From NCBI GenBank assembly GCA_913020435.1, contig CAJVZZ010000027.1:1-33619 (forward strand): a stretch of 33,619 bases of DNA. The letters run 5' to 3'. A program made the position numbers and the translations under genes. Within the stretch, counting starts at the first letter, position 1. Each line of letters opens with the position of its first letter. This document shows, piece by piece, positions 15,884-24,655 of this stretch. The notes under the pieces are model-generated. The model was not told where the DNA came from, searched no databases, and saw only the letters and a list, made by a program, of their open reading frames with translations. The DNA is from an uncultured Flavobacteriales bacterium. GTDB lineage: Bacteria > Bacteroidota > Bacteroidia > Flavobacteriales_G > Salibacteraceae.

Positions 15884-16939
15884 ATCATTTTCTATTACTT
15901 CTGTTTGAATACGAATCGATTCTGAATGAATCGTTTCGTATAATCTATGAATAAACTCTTTTCGAAGATGTAATCTATCTCCTGTTAGGCCTCGAGTTTG
16001 AAGAATTTCGTTCCATCTTTCTAATTGAAAAACGGTTACGTTATTGTCTTTTTTATACGATCCAATTTCTTTGGTTAGCTCTAGCCTAGAGGAAATTGCT
16101 TGTAGAATATCTTCATCGATTTTATCTATCTGAGCTCTTAATTCTTCCAGTTGATCAATAAATACTTGGCTTCCAGCAGAACTAGACTTTAAAACCAGTT
16201 GCTTTATAATCAACCCTAGACTCTGTGAAGTAACTTGTTGTTTTGCATCACTTAAAGCCTGATCGGGGTTTGGGTGTGTTTCAATCATTAAGCCCGTAAT
16301 ACCTAGGTCGATAGATTTTTGAGCAACCTCAGCAATCAGGTTCCTGTCTCCTGCAATGTGACTAGCATCACACATAATAAATAATTCTGGAAAACGCCTT
16401 TTTAGTTCTATAGGAATCTCCCATCTAGGAATGTTACGATACTTTGATGTTTGAAGCGAAGAAAAACCACGGTGTATAGCACCGACCTCTTCACCACTAA
16501 CTTTTTGAAATCGCTCAACGGCTCCTGTCCAGAGTTCTATATCTGGATGAATAGGATTCTTGACTAAAACTGAAGCATTTGTGCCGACAAGTGCATCTGC
16601 AATTTCTTGCACATAAAATGGGTTTACGGTTGTCCTTGCTCCTATCCAAAAATTGGTAATGTTGTTTTTTAGCGCCAACTCAACATGAGAAGAATTAGCT
16701 ACTTCAATACAAACTGGAAGGTTTAACCTTGTTGAAATTGCGCTTAACCAAGGTAGCGCTTTTTCGCCTAAACCTTCAAAAGAGCCGGGTCTAGTTCTAG
16801 GTTTCCATATTCCCGCTCGGAGCATATCCACTAGGTGGTCTTCAACCAATTGATTGGCAATCGTATTAAGCTGTTCTTCGCTTTCTGCACTGCAGGGACC
16901 GGTAATTAAATACGGTCTGTTTTTTTCTGTCTTCCACAT
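15872..16939 (-). CDS. Bifunctional DAHP synthase / chorismate mutase (AroQ type)
   Basis: 355 aa carrying the first and a branch-point step of aromatic amino acid synthesis. Residues about 1-250 are a type I-beta DAHP synthase (KDO8P-synthase-like barrel): 'LITGPCSAES', 'RAGIWKPRTRPGSFEGLG', 'IGARTTVNPF', 'LVKNPIHPD', 'IMCDASHIAG', 'LMIETHPNPD'. Residues about 262-345 are an AroQ chorismate mutase helix bundle: 'LEELRAQIDKIDEDILQAISSR', then 'IGSYKKDNNVTVFQ'. The fusion is common in Bacteroidota and lets the mutase domain act in prephenate-dependent regulation of DAHP synthase (known for related fusions). Its ATG lies about 9 nt behind a TACTTTTG -7 box at 16949-16956. Convergent overlap of 12 nt with hemD. 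Confidence 0.94.
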   Translation of the reverse strand: MWKTEKNRPYLITGPCSAESEEQLNTIANQLVEDHLVDMLRAGIWKPRTRPGSFEGLGEKALPWLSAISTRLNLPVCIEVANSSHVELALKNNITNFWIGARTTVNPFYVQEIADALVGTNASVLVKNPIHPDIELWTGAVERFQKVSGEEVGAIHRGFSSLQTSKYRNIPRWEIPIELKRRFPELFIMCDASHIAGDRNLIAEVAQKSIDLGITGLMIETHPNPDQALSDAKQQVTSQSLGLIIKQLVLKSSSAGSQVFIDQLEELRAQIDKIDEDILQAISSRLELTKEIGSYKKDNNVTVFQLERWNEILQTRGLTGDRLHLRKEFIHRLYETIHSESIRIQTEVIENDLAS

Positions 16940-16948
16940 GGTATCTTA

Positions 16949-16956
16949 CAAAAGTA
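16949..16956 (-). promoter_or_regulatory. -7 box of the DAHP synthase/chorismate mutase gene
   Basis: TACTTTTG on the minus strand, exact to TAnnTTTG, 9 nt before the ATG; predicts a leader of only a few nucleotides. No good -33 TTTG is seen. Confidence 0.5.
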
Positions 16957-17012
16957 GACACTAATAGAAGCCTTTAGGTTTAGCGGAAAGAAATAATAAA
17001 ACTTATTTCCCT

Positions 17013-19334
17013 TTATTGCTTGACAATTTTTATCATCTCAATTCCAGCTTCTGATTTTACTTGAAGAAAGTAGATTCCATTAGATAGGTTTTCTATGGAA
17101 ACCTCAGTATTATTTACAACTTCAGCTTCTATCTCCAACCTACCATTTATTCCAAAAAGTTGAAGTTGAGCTGAATTGTTATCACCTCTTATTCCATGAA
17201 TCGTAAATGAGTTATTTGTTGGGTTTGGATAAATCTGAATGTTTCCGATCTCATCTTTAATTATTTGAACTGATAACGTATCCTCTTTTGCCTTTACGGG
17301 AGGCTGAACAATGATATTACCACCATCTTTCAGTAAAACAGACAATCCGCCTGTCTTATGCCCAAAAGTGAAGTCTAATTTAGCATCTCCAGTTAAATCC
17401 CCTCCAGCGATGCTAACATTTCTTGTATAAACGTAAAAACTGTCTATAATAGTTGAAGTGGTTCTGGTAGTTGAATCAATATCACTCAGAACATATATAT
17501 AACCCGTTCCTGTTCCAACAAACAAATACTCCTTTCCGTTTGAATCAAACTTGCCATTGCTGTCCAATTTTGCCATATATGGTGATAGGTTTCCTGTTCC
17601 CCAAAGGTCTTTTGACGATATTCCACCATAATTGTAAAGAGCAGTAGAAGGTAAAAAATCTGGGGTTGAGGTTGTTCCAACATTTTCGTAGTAGGTCAAC
17701 TCAGCCGTTTGGTCTCCGCAAACAACATCTAGCATTCCGTCTCTATTAACATCATACAAAGTTGGTTTAAGCGACTTTCCAAATATTAAATTGCTAAATG
17801 AAGTCGTTCGAATTACAAACTGGCAAGAATCTGCTGATGATGCCGCAATATTTTCATAAAAATACAAGTGCCCTTTTTCAGTCCCCACTAGCAAATCTAA
17901 ATCACCATCATTATCCAAGTCACCAGCAGTAGGGTATAGGCCTGTATCAACTGCATTAGGCAGGTTAAGAAAGTCTCTTGTAATTAATTTGAAAGAAGGG
18001 TTTGTTTTCGTTCCTACATTCTTATAATAAGCTATTCGACTTTCATAAATTCCAATGGAAGAGAATACACCGCGATTGCCTACAATAAGGTCTAAAAGTG
18101 TATCGCCATCAATATCTATCAAAAGCGGATGAGCATCTGAACCTAAATCAATCATATCATTCACAAGAAAATCATTGCCTTTAAAATCTAAAACAGGTGC
18201 GGTATTTTTATTTGTATTCTCATAATAATGAACCTGATCTATGTTGGAGAATAATTCTGTCGAATTGGGGGCAGCAACAAAATCTTTTTTTCCATCATTA
18301 TTAAAATCGAAATAGAACGCAGCGGGAAACATTTGAACATCAACTGGCTTATTATAACGAGGGAAAGCGGTGTCTTGTGCCGTCATTCTTGCATCTGCCT
18401 TGGTTCCGTTGTTAAATGCCAGCAACAAGCTATTGAATGAAACATCTCCTAATACCAGGTCTTTTAATCCATTATCATCAAAATCATGAACTAAAATAGT
18501 GGATCCAGTGTGACGACTACCTCTTTGGCGGGTAACCGGATTTGAAGCAGTTACTGAACTGCCGCTAGATTTACATGATCCAAAATACAAACGAAACGAG
18601 TTATTATCTTCTGCAAAATGCCCCCAACAGCCGTCCTCCCACCTGAAATCAAGACTATCTGGTCGCCCATAAGTTTCTTGTGACATGTTTCTGTACAAGG
18701 AAATACTATTAGCATTGTTTCCAAAAGCAAGAATATCCATATCGCCATCATCATCAATATCAACTAAACCCGGAATATCTGCATTTGTATTAAACACGTT
18801 AGTATAAATGTATCGATTGGCACTTAAATAATATTTATGCGAAAGGAAGTCCACATATTTAGTAGAATCAAATGGACTTTTATATTTCTGTAATTTAAAC
18901 GCCTGGTCTTCTGGTTCTGGCCCAGTCGAAACATTTTTATAAACCATAAAGTCACCATTAAATGAGGTAAAAACATCTGTTTTTCCATCATTATCATAGT
19001 CATAACCTAGAGCATAATCCTTCATAAGTGGGAAGGCGCTCTCATATTCTGCATTATAAGTGTAATCAATAGTGTTTGGGGTTCCTTGGTTTAAGAAAGT
19101 TTTTACAACATAACCATCGCGATCAAAAACAAAAAGATCTTTGATATTATCACCATTCAAATCCATTGTTGAAAATTGCGGTGTATTAAACCCTCCTACC
19201 CAGGGAAACTTATAATTTTTTCCAAATGCCTCAACTTGAATGGAATCATAACGGCCAAAAGACATTGGATCTAGGTATTGACCAAAGCTTGTGAGATAGC
19301 CTATTGTGAAAATTAAAAAATATATTGTCTTCAT
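17013..19334 (-). CDS. T9SS-sorted FG-GAP/VCBS repeat surface protein
   Basis: 773 aa. Residues 1-18 are a signal peptide ending in 'TSFGQ'. The body is a chain of at least nine FG-GAP/VCBS-type repeats, each with a calcium-binding-like loop ('DLNGDNIKDLFVFD', 'DYDNDGKTDVFTS', 'DIDDDGDMDILAFG', 'DFDDNGLKDLVLGD', 'DFNNDGKKDFVAAP', 'DIDGDTLLDLIVGN', 'DLDNDGDLDLLVGT', 'DVNRDGMLDVVCGD'), predicting a beta-propeller. The last 75 or so residues are a type A T9SS sorting domain ('IQIYPNPTNNSFTIHG' ... 'GIYFLQVKSEAG' ... 'IKIVKQ'), so it should cross the outer membrane by the gliding/Por secretion system and be attached or released outside. Function likely adhesion or carbohydrate binding; no enzyme domain seen. 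Divergent from the barrel protein at 19489. Confidence 0.92.
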   Translation of the reverse strand: MKTIYFLIFTIGYLTSFGQYLDPMSFGRYDSIQVEAFGKNYKFPWVGGFNTPQFSTMDLNGDNIKDLFVFDRDGYVVKTFLNQGTPNTIDYTYNAEYESAFPLMKDYALGYDYDNDGKTDVFTSFNGDFMVYKNVSTGPEPEDQAFKLQKYKSPFDSTKYVDFLSHKYYLSANRYIYTNVFNTNADIPGLVDIDDDGDMDILAFGNNANSISLYRNMSQETYGRPDSLDFRWEDGCWGHFAEDNNSFRLYFGSCKSSGSSVTASNPVTRQRGSRHTGSTILVHDFDDNGLKDLVLGDVSFNSLLLAFNNGTKADARMTAQDTAFPRYNKPVDVQMFPAAFYFDFNNDGKKDFVAAPNSTELFSNIDQVHYYENTNKNTAPVLDFKGNDFLVNDMIDLGSDAHPLLIDIDGDTLLDLIVGNRGVFSSIGIYESRIAYYKNVGTKTNPSFKLITRDFLNLPNAVDTGLYPTAGDLDNDGDLDLLVGTEKGHLYFYENIAASSADSCQFVIRTTSFSNLIFGKSLKPTLYDVNRDGMLDVVCGDQTAELTYYENVGTTSTPDFLPSTALYNYGGISSKDLWGTGNLSPYMAKLDSNGKFDSNGKEYLFVGTGTGYIYVLSDIDSTTRTTSTIIDSFYVYTRNVSIAGGDLTGDAKLDFTFGHKTGGLSVLLKDGGNIIVQPPVKAKEDTLSVQIIKDEIGNIQIYPNPTNNSFTIHGIRGDNNSAQLQLFGINGRLEIEAEVVNNTEVSIENLSNGIYFLQVKSEAGIEMIKIVKQ

Positions 19335-19356
19335 GGGAAAGTAATTACAAGTTACT

Positions 19357-19364
19357 CAAAAGTA
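19357..19364 (-). promoter_or_regulatory. -7 box of the T9SS FG-GAP protein gene
   Basis: Minus-strand TACTTTTG, 22 nt before the ATG. It is embedded in a GTTACT...AGTAAC inverted repeat, which could be a binding site but may be chance. Confidence 0.45.
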
Positions 19365-19470
19365 ACGTCTTATACTGAGGTTGTAACGTTTTAGACTAAG
19401 GAAAGGTTGCTTCCATTTACCAATTCAATCTTTCAATTCGTTAAGTCATTAAGACACATCATAAAAACGT

Positions 19471-19478
19471 TACTTTTG
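19471..19478 (+). promoter_or_regulatory. -7 box of the outer-membrane barrel gene
   Basis: TACTTTTG, exact to TAnnTTTG, ending 10 nt before the ATG at 19489. The -33 region ('ttaag') is weak. Confidence 0.5.
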
Positions 19479-19488
19479 CTGCCTGATT

Positions 19489-20196
19489 ATGACAAAAAGC
19501 TTAATTCTATCCTTATTTTTTATAGGTTTTGTAAACTGTTTTCTTTTTTCTCAAGAAATAGATACTGAACTTTCTAAATCTAAAAATCGTCCAATAAAAA
19601 AAGACAATTTTTTGATAGATATTTCCTTTGACAATTTAGCTAATGCACCAAATGGAGTAAGCTTTAAATATGGGTATGGAAATAATATTCAACTATTCTA
19701 CGATCACCAATTTAAAGCAAAGGTTTTGAGTGGTGCTATAGGTTTGGGATATTCACATTCAAAATACTTTACTGACGGATTCATTACTCATACTGATACT
19801 GCATCTGGAGCCGATTACTCAACTTTCCAAACTATTAATTCAGTAAAGGCAGATTCATCTTTTAAAAGAAACTCCTACACCACGAATTATTTTGACATTC
19901 CTTTTGAATTAAGATTCAGATCAACACCAAATGAAAAAGGACATAGTTGGAAGGCCTCTCTTGGATTTAAAGTTGGTTTTAGGATAGGATCTTATACTAC
20001 TACAAGAACAGAAGCTGGACGTTTTAGTGATTTTATTCAACCCAACCTTACCAAGACTCGATACGGTATCACTGCTAGATTTGGCTATGGGCGATTGGGT
20101 CTAATGGGTTATTGCGGATTAACTCAGTTGTTCGAAGCGAATAAAGGCCATGAAATAATTCCTTACTCAATAGGATTTACAATTTCTCCTTTCTAA
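19489..20196 (+). CDS. Outer-membrane beta-barrel protein, unknown function
   Basis: 235 aa with a signal peptide (about 1-21, ending 'FLFSQ'). The rest shows alternating aromatic/polar beta strands ('NIQLFYDHQFKAKVL', 'SGAIGLGYSHSKYF', 'TNYFDIPFELRFRS', 'WKASLGFKVGFRIGSYTT', 'YGITARFGYGRLGLMGYCGL') and ends in 'YSIGFTISPF', with the C-terminal Phe expected of a BAM-inserted barrel. It resembles the PorT-like small barrels common in Bacteroidota, but I cannot assign it to a named family. Its TAA stop overlaps by 4 nt the stop of the convergent receiver gene. Confidence 0.75.
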   Translation: MTKSLILSLFFIGFVNCFLFSQEIDTELSKSKNRPIKKDNFLIDISFDNLANAPNGVSFKYGYGNNIQLFYDHQFKAKVLSGAIGLGYSHSKYFTDGFITHTDTASGADYSTFQTINSVKADSSFKRNSYTTNYFDIPFELRFRSTPNEKGHSWKASLGFKVGFRIGSYTTTRTEAGRFSDFIQPNLTKTRYGITARFGYGRLGLMGYCGLTQLFEANKGHEIIPYSIGFTISPF

Positions 20197-20597
20197 ACCT
20201 TAATAGAATTTACTCTTTCTGGAAGTGCTTCTAGAATTAAGTTTACCAATTCTGTATAATTTATTGGCTTTTTGAAGAATCGATCAAATCCTAATTCTTT
20301 AAAATAAGGTTCATCTTTACCAAATGCTACTCCTGTGAACGCCCAAATTTGGGCTAAATGGTAAATAGAATCTTTTCTTAATTCTTCCATTACCTCGATT
20401 CCATCCATATTATGGCTCAATCGAATCTCTATAAGCACCGCATCAAAAATTTCGCGCTTTGCAAGATGAAGCGCTTCAACTCCATTTCTTGCAACAGTTA
20501 AATGAAACTTCTTGCCTAAAATCTTCTCCATGACAAAAATGCTTATCTCATCACTTTCTACAAGTAAAACTCTTACGTTGGGATACTCTGCCATCAT
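20193..20597 (-). CDS. Stand-alone response-regulator receiver domain, degenerate phospho-acceptor site
   Basis: 134 aa from the ATG at 20597 (a second ATG follows at 20594); a TTG at 20621 is in frame, but it forms part of a TAGATTTG promoter box, so the ATG start is preferred. The whole protein is one CheY-like fold with no output domain. Compared with canonical receivers, the acid pocket reads 'LLVESDE': Glu14 keeps the first acid but Ser15 replaces the Mg-binding Asp, and the phospho-acceptor position in 'AVLIEIRL' is Glu57, not Asp. The switch Thr88 ('AFTG') and Lys110 ('FFKKP') remain. It is therefore probably not phosphorylated in the normal way and may sit in a permanently active-like or scaffold state (inference). 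No histidine kinase is nearby. Confidence 0.88.
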   Translation of the reverse strand: MMAEYPNVRVLLVESDEISIFVMEKILGKKFHLTVARNGVEALHLAKREIFDAVLIEIRLSHNMDGIEVMEELRKDSIYHLAQIWAFTGVAFGKDEPYFKELGFDRFFKKPINYTELVNLILEALPERVNSIKV

Positions 20598-20618
20598 ACC
20601 TCTTTTTTGAGCGGTACT

Positions 20619-20626
20619 CAAATCTA
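20619..20626 (-). promoter_or_regulatory. -7 box of the receiver gene
   Basis: Minus-strand TAGATTTG, exact to TAnnTTTG. It overlaps the in-frame TTG codon and so argues for translation from the ATG about 20 nt further on. Confidence 0.5.
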
Positions 20627-20692
20627 GCTTATAAATCGATTAAACCACTGCAGTTGAATAATATAATATTCACTAGGTAATGTTTATCGGGA

Positions 20693-21208
20693 CTAAATTC
20701 TTCCCATTTGCCCTTTGAGCATTTTTATTTGGTCACTTAACAGTTTAGCCTTATCGAATTTCTTAGCTTGAGCCATGTAGTTCATTGCCTCTCGCTTACG
20801 TCTTCTTGCCATTGCTATTCCAGCCAAATTAAGGTTAGCCATTGCTTTGTCGTGATCCATGCTTAGACCCGTATTTAAAGCTTTTTTGAAGTGTTTTTCA
20901 GATTTCGTCATTGAATTGTTTTGGCTCTCAATCAATCCATTCAAAAAATAAAAATACGCTTGTTGCTTTATTGGCATTTGTTCTGGCTTTTTAACCCAAC
21001 TCATTATTTTTCTTGCGCTATCGAACTTGCTTCTTCGAATCTGTAAAAATGCAAGCAAGTTTATTTCGTGTTTAAAAAGTAAAAGAACAATTATGCCATC
21101 CAAAAGAAGGTACATAATTCCATTGCCAATGTTTACTTGAAAAAACTCGTAAACCATTGCTGCAGAAACAATTGCAATAAGAGTAAATTTTATAATTCGA
21201 TTAAGCAT
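20693..21208 (-). CDS. Small membrane-anchored TPR-like protein
   Basis: 171 aa from the ATG at 21208. An in-frame TTG at 21232 lies inside the promoter box and is rejected as the start. Two hydrophobic segments at the N-terminus (about 6-25 and 30-45) form a membrane hairpin. After it comes a cytoplasmic helical part (about 55-170) with TPR-like periodicity ('QAYFYFLNGLIESQNNSMTKSEKHFKKAL', 'KAMANLNLAGIAMARRRKREAMNYMAQAKKFD'). It probably acts as a protein-protein adaptor at the inner membrane; no specific partner can be named. It has its own promoter in the 35-nt gap after the GH3 gene. Confidence 0.75.
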   Translation of the reverse strand: MLNRIIKFTLIAIVSAAMVYEFFQVNIGNGIMYLLLDGIIVLLLFKHEINLLAFLQIRRSKFDSARKIMSWVKKPEQMPIKQQAYFYFLNGLIESQNNSMTKSEKHFKKALNTGLSMDHDKAMANLNLAGIAMARRRKREAMNYMAQAKKFDKAKLLSDQIKMLKGQMGRI

Positions 21209-21229
21209 TCTGTAAGTTTTTGTAGGCTG

Positions 21230-21260
21230 CAAAAGTAGAAGGAATCAAAGCAACCACAAA
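21230..21260 (-). promoter_or_regulatory. Promoter of the TPR-like gene
   Basis: Minus strand: TTTG (21257-21260), 19 nt, TACTTTTG (21230-21237), a full match to the Bacteroidota consensus. It gives a leader of about 15-20 nt to the ATG at 21208. Confidence 0.75.
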
Positions 21261-21267
21261 TGGAAAG

Positions 21268-22764
21268 CTACTTTTTATATTTTTCCAGTTCTTGAGCAAA
21301 TTGACGGTCATTAGCTAATCTCGGAATTTTATTCTGCCCGCCTAATTTTCCTTTTGACTTCATTGCATTCATAAATGCTTCTTTATTTAATTCATTTATC
21401 ACCAGTGGCCGAAGCACTTTTCCGGTAATTAAATCTTTGTAATAAACATTCTGATCTTGCAATGCATGATCTATTTCATTAGCAAATTGAATTATATCTT
21501 TTGGTTGCTCTTCAAACTCAATAAACCATTCGTGATAGGGTAACCCATCAAAAGGCTTTATTTGAGGCGCGACGTGAAACTCTTTGATCGATCCCCCTTG
21601 TTTTTGCATTCCCACCTTAAGAGCCTTTTCTACCTCTTCGCCAATTACGTGTTCCCCAAATGCAGAAGTAAAATGTTTGATTCTTCCTGAAACAACAATT
21701 CGATAGGGCTGTTTAGAAACAAACTTGACGGTGTCACCAATTACATAGCCCCATAGTCCAGCATTGGTGTTTAGTACAATAGCATAGTTTACACCTAGTT
21801 TCACTTGTGCTAAACTTAGTCGAGTTGGATTTTCTGAGCCGTATTCACTTGTCGGGATAAACTCAAAGAAAATACCGTCATTAACAACAAGCAATAATCC
21901 TTCTGAATTTTGCTCGTCCTGAAATGCAATAAATCCTTCTGAAGCAGGATAGGTTTCTACAGATGGGATGCTTTTTCCAATTAATTTCTGGAATACGGGC
22001 CGGTATGGTTCAAAGTTTACGCCGCCATAAACAAACAATGAAAAATTCGGAAAAATAGATTTGATATTTGGCTGATCTGCACTCTTAATTAATCGCTCAA
22101 AATACATTTGAACCCATGAGGGAATTCCACTAATGAGTCTCAAGTCTTCCGCTTTCGTTTCCTTTACAATTTCATCAACTTTGGTTTCCCAATCTTCAAT
22201 GCAATTAGTTTTCATACTTGGAAGTCGATTCTTTTGCAAGTATTTAGGTACGTGATTCGCTACAATTCCACTTAACCGACCAAGCTTAATTTTTCCTTTA
22301 ATATCCAATAAGGGACTACCCTGAAGAAAGATCATTTTTCCATCCACAAAATCAGATTTACCTGTACTATGGATGTAATACAAAAGAGCAAGTTTCGCTG
22401 AATTTATATGATTGCTAATGGACTCTTTTGAAATAGGAATAAACTTAGCACCAGAGGTTGTACCTGATGTTTTACATATATAAATTGGAAAACCAGGCCA
22501 AAGCACGTTCTCTTCTTCATTCATCATTGCGTCTATGTAAATTTTAAAATCTTCATATTCACGCAATGGAACGTTTTTCTTGAAAGATTCGTAATCTGAA
22601 ATCAAACTAAATTGGTGGTCTTTGCCAAATTTAGTATCAAGAGCTCTTGAAATCAAATCATTAAAGACCCTTAGCTGGGCATCAATAGGATGCAAAACAG
22701 TCTTCTTAGATTTATTAACCAAGAAGGCTGCATAATGTTTTGCTATATATGATTTAATGCCCAT
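21268..22764 (-). CDS. GH3-family acyl-adenylate/amido synthetase-like enzyme
   Basis: A 498-aa member of the GH3 (auxin-responsive promoter) branch of the ANL adenylating superfamily. The phosphate-binding loop 'CKTSGTTSGAKFIP' lies near residues 95-108. 'YPASEGFIAFQD' (about 267-278) and 'NTNAGLWGYVIGDTVKFV' (about 330-348) supply the adenine/ribose-binding motifs, and the C-terminal lid begins near 'VVSGRIKHFTSAFGEHV'. Plant GH3 enzymes join acyl acids such as jasmonate or auxin to amino acids; the bacterial substrate is not established. Cytoplasmic, full length, ATG start. The DUF3078 gene ends 19 nt upstream on the same strand, so cotranscription is likely. Confidence 0.9.
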   Translation of the reverse strand: MGIKSYIAKHYAAFLVNKSKKTVLHPIDAQLRVFNDLISRALDTKFGKDHQFSLISDYESFKKNVPLREYEDFKIYIDAMMNEEENVLWPGFPIYICKTSGTTSGAKFIPISKESISNHINSAKLALLYYIHSTGKSDFVDGKMIFLQGSPLLDIKGKIKLGRLSGIVANHVPKYLQKNRLPSMKTNCIEDWETKVDEIVKETKAEDLRLISGIPSWVQMYFERLIKSADQPNIKSIFPNFSLFVYGGVNFEPYRPVFQKLIGKSIPSVETYPASEGFIAFQDEQNSEGLLLVVNDGIFFEFIPTSEYGSENPTRLSLAQVKLGVNYAIVLNTNAGLWGYVIGDTVKFVSKQPYRIVVSGRIKHFTSAFGEHVIGEEVEKALKVGMQKQGGSIKEFHVAPQIKPFDGLPYHEWFIEFEEQPKDIIQFANEIDHALQDQNVYYKDLITGKVLRPLVINELNKEAFMNAMKSKGKLGGQNKIPRLANDRQFAQELEKYKK

Positions 22765-22783
22765 AAGAGCACCAAATGTAATC

Positions 22784-23743
22784 CTAAAACTTCATGTTGA
22801 TGCCAACACCTAAAACCTCTTTAAATTGAGTTCTTGGTCCAGATCCTTCTATCACGCCATCATTATTATCATCTACCGCTATATCAATATCATGATCGTA
22901 AATTAAATTACAAATTAAGCTTGCACTTAACCACTCATTCACTTTCATGTTTAATAGCAAATCCCAGTTTACATCAATATTTCCCGGCTCCTCTAAGTAG
23001 TTTGAGAAAAGATTCAGCTTAGTATCCAACTCAACGTTTTTAACAATCTCTTTTTTAAATTGCATGCTGATGTGCCCTCCTAACTCAAAACGAGAAGACT
23101 CTCCATTACTGATTTTTTCACCTGTAAACTCATCATAGACAGCTGCAGTAACTCCAAAAGCACCAGCATTTGCTAAATTAGTGTTAGACACAAAAGTGAA
23201 TTTCCCTGCAACTGGTGAAATGTTTGCCGAGAAAAACTCGTTTGGTGAATAATCCATACCTAGACCAAAAGTTAAGTACCCCGGAGCCATCCATGTTGAT
23301 ATAATATTTGAATCATTAGGAAGCTTAAGTCCGTCCATAAACTGAGTTCTAAAGTTCAAAAAAGCTGAATAAGCCCAATCACTTTCTTCAGCACTATTTC
23401 TAATGACTTTAGAATTAAGTTCTAATCTATCATCCGTTTTTTGCCACGGAATATCTCCTTGTGCCAATCCACCATAACCCAACATGATGTCATTTTTCCA
23501 TTTCCAAAGTCCTTTTTTATAGTTCGCCGAATACTTCAATAAAGCATTTCCAGAATATGAATTTTGTCCCCCAGCAGCCCAGTTGATTAATGCTGTTTGA
23601 GAGATAGAAATGTTAAATAATCCCTCTCTTATCCAAGGACTTATTTCGTCAGCAGCAGTTTCAGCTGCTGGTGCTGTTTCATCTTGAGCGTTTAAAGTAA
23701 ATGCAAAAGAAAATATAACAATTGCTAATAATAGTTTTTTCAT
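22784..23743 (-). CDS. DUF3078 outer-membrane-type protein
   Basis: 319 aa with a signal peptide (1-19, 'FTLNAQ'). The conserved DUF3078 opening is clear: 'FNISISQTALINWAAGGQNSYSGNALLKY' split around residues 44-72, then 'WKWKNDIMLGYGG'. Alternating beta strands follow and the protein ends in '...VGINMKF', with the terminal Phe of an outer-membrane barrel. The family is widespread in Bacteroidota and has no established function. It has an ATG start and is separated by 18-19 nt from both the mscS gene upstream and the GH3 gene downstream. Confidence 0.88.
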   Translation of the reverse strand: MKKLLLAIVIFSFAFTLNAQDETAPAAETAADEISPWIREGLFNISISQTALINWAAGGQNSYSGNALLKYSANYKKGLWKWKNDIMLGYGGLAQGDIPWQKTDDRLELNSKVIRNSAEESDWAYSAFLNFRTQFMDGLKLPNDSNIISTWMAPGYLTFGLGMDYSPNEFFSANISPVAGKFTFVSNTNLANAGAFGVTAAVYDEFTGEKISNGESSRFELGGHISMQFKKEIVKNVELDTKLNLFSNYLEEPGNIDVNWDLLLNMKVNEWLSASLICNLIYDHDIDIAVDDNNDGVIEGSGPRTQFKEVLGVGINMKF

Positions 23744-23761
23744 GTTCTTAAGTTGAATTTT

Positions 23762-24580
23762 TTATGAATTGTGAACGTGAACGTCTATTTGTGGAAAAGG
23801 AATGTTTAGACCTTCAATGCCAAAATTCTTGTATATTTTTTCATTCATTTGGAAATATACACCCCAATAATCTGGAGCATTTACCCAAGCTCTTACTGTA
23901 ATGTTTACAGAGCTCTCCGCTAGTGTATGCAGCGCAATAAAGTGGGTCGGGTCTTTTAAGATTCTAGCATCTTCAGCAATAAATTTATCTAATACTGCTT
24001 TTGCTTTATCGTAATCGTCTCCATACCCAATACCAACTATCCAATCAACCCTTCGTGTAGGTTCCGTTGAATAATTCACCATTGAACCTGAGGATAATCC
24101 ACCGTTAGGAACAACAATCGTTTTATTATCAGGAGTGTTCATAATGGTATTAAAAACACCTATTTCCTTGACCGATCCTGAATATCCTTGAGCTTCTATA
24201 TAATCGCCAACTTTAAATGGATGAAAAATTAAAATCATAACACCGCCGGCAAAATTGCTCAACGTACCAGATAGAGCCATTCCCACGGCCAAACCAGCTG
24301 CTCCAAGAATAGCAATAAATGAAGTCATTTCAATTCCCAAAACACCCAGCGCACTGATAACTATAAGCACCTTTAATAATGAACTAATAATTCCAAGTAA
24401 AAAAGGATTTAAAGACTCATCAATACCTCTTTTATCAAAGCCTTTTTTAATCACTTTCATCATACTTCCAACTAGCCAAAAGCCAATCACAAGCACCGCA
24501 GCGCAGGCCACTATTTTAGTTCCGAATTGAATTCCCATTTCATAAATGGTATCCGAAAGGTTAGATAAGTTTAAATCCAT
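23762..24580 (-). CDS. mscS: Small-conductance mechanosensitive channel, MscS family
   Basis: A 272-aa inner-membrane channel that opens on membrane tension to release solutes on hypo-osmotic shock. Three membrane spans (about 16-40, 60-82, 88-112) precede the beta and alpha/beta cytoplasmic domain. TM3 contains the Gly/Ala-rich pore helix 'AAGLAVGMALSGTLSNFAGG', followed by 'HPFKVGDYIEAQGYSGSVKEIG' and 'TIVVPNG', the family's most conserved blocks. Length matches minimal MscS. ATG start; the DUF3078 gene begins 18 nt after its stop. Regulation is expected to be mechanical, not transcriptional. Confidence 0.94.
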   Translation of the reverse strand: MDLNLSNLSDTIYEMGIQFGTKIVACAAVLVIGFWLVGSMMKVIKKGFDKRGIDESLNPFLLGIISSLLKVLIVISALGVLGIEMTSFIAILGAAGLAVGMALSGTLSNFAGGVMILIFHPFKVGDYIEAQGYSGSVKEIGVFNTIMNTPDNKTIVVPNGGLSSGSMVNYSTEPTRRVDWIVGIGYGDDYDKAKAVLDKFIAEDARILKDPTHFIALHTLAESSVNITVRAWVNAPDYWGVYFQMNEKIYKNFGIEGLNIPFPQIDVHVHNS

Positions 24581-24655
24581 AGTTTTATTTATTCCTTTTT
24601 ATAAATGTCCTGCCTTTAATATGCGCGTATAGCTTTTCGGTAATTCGTATATCAA

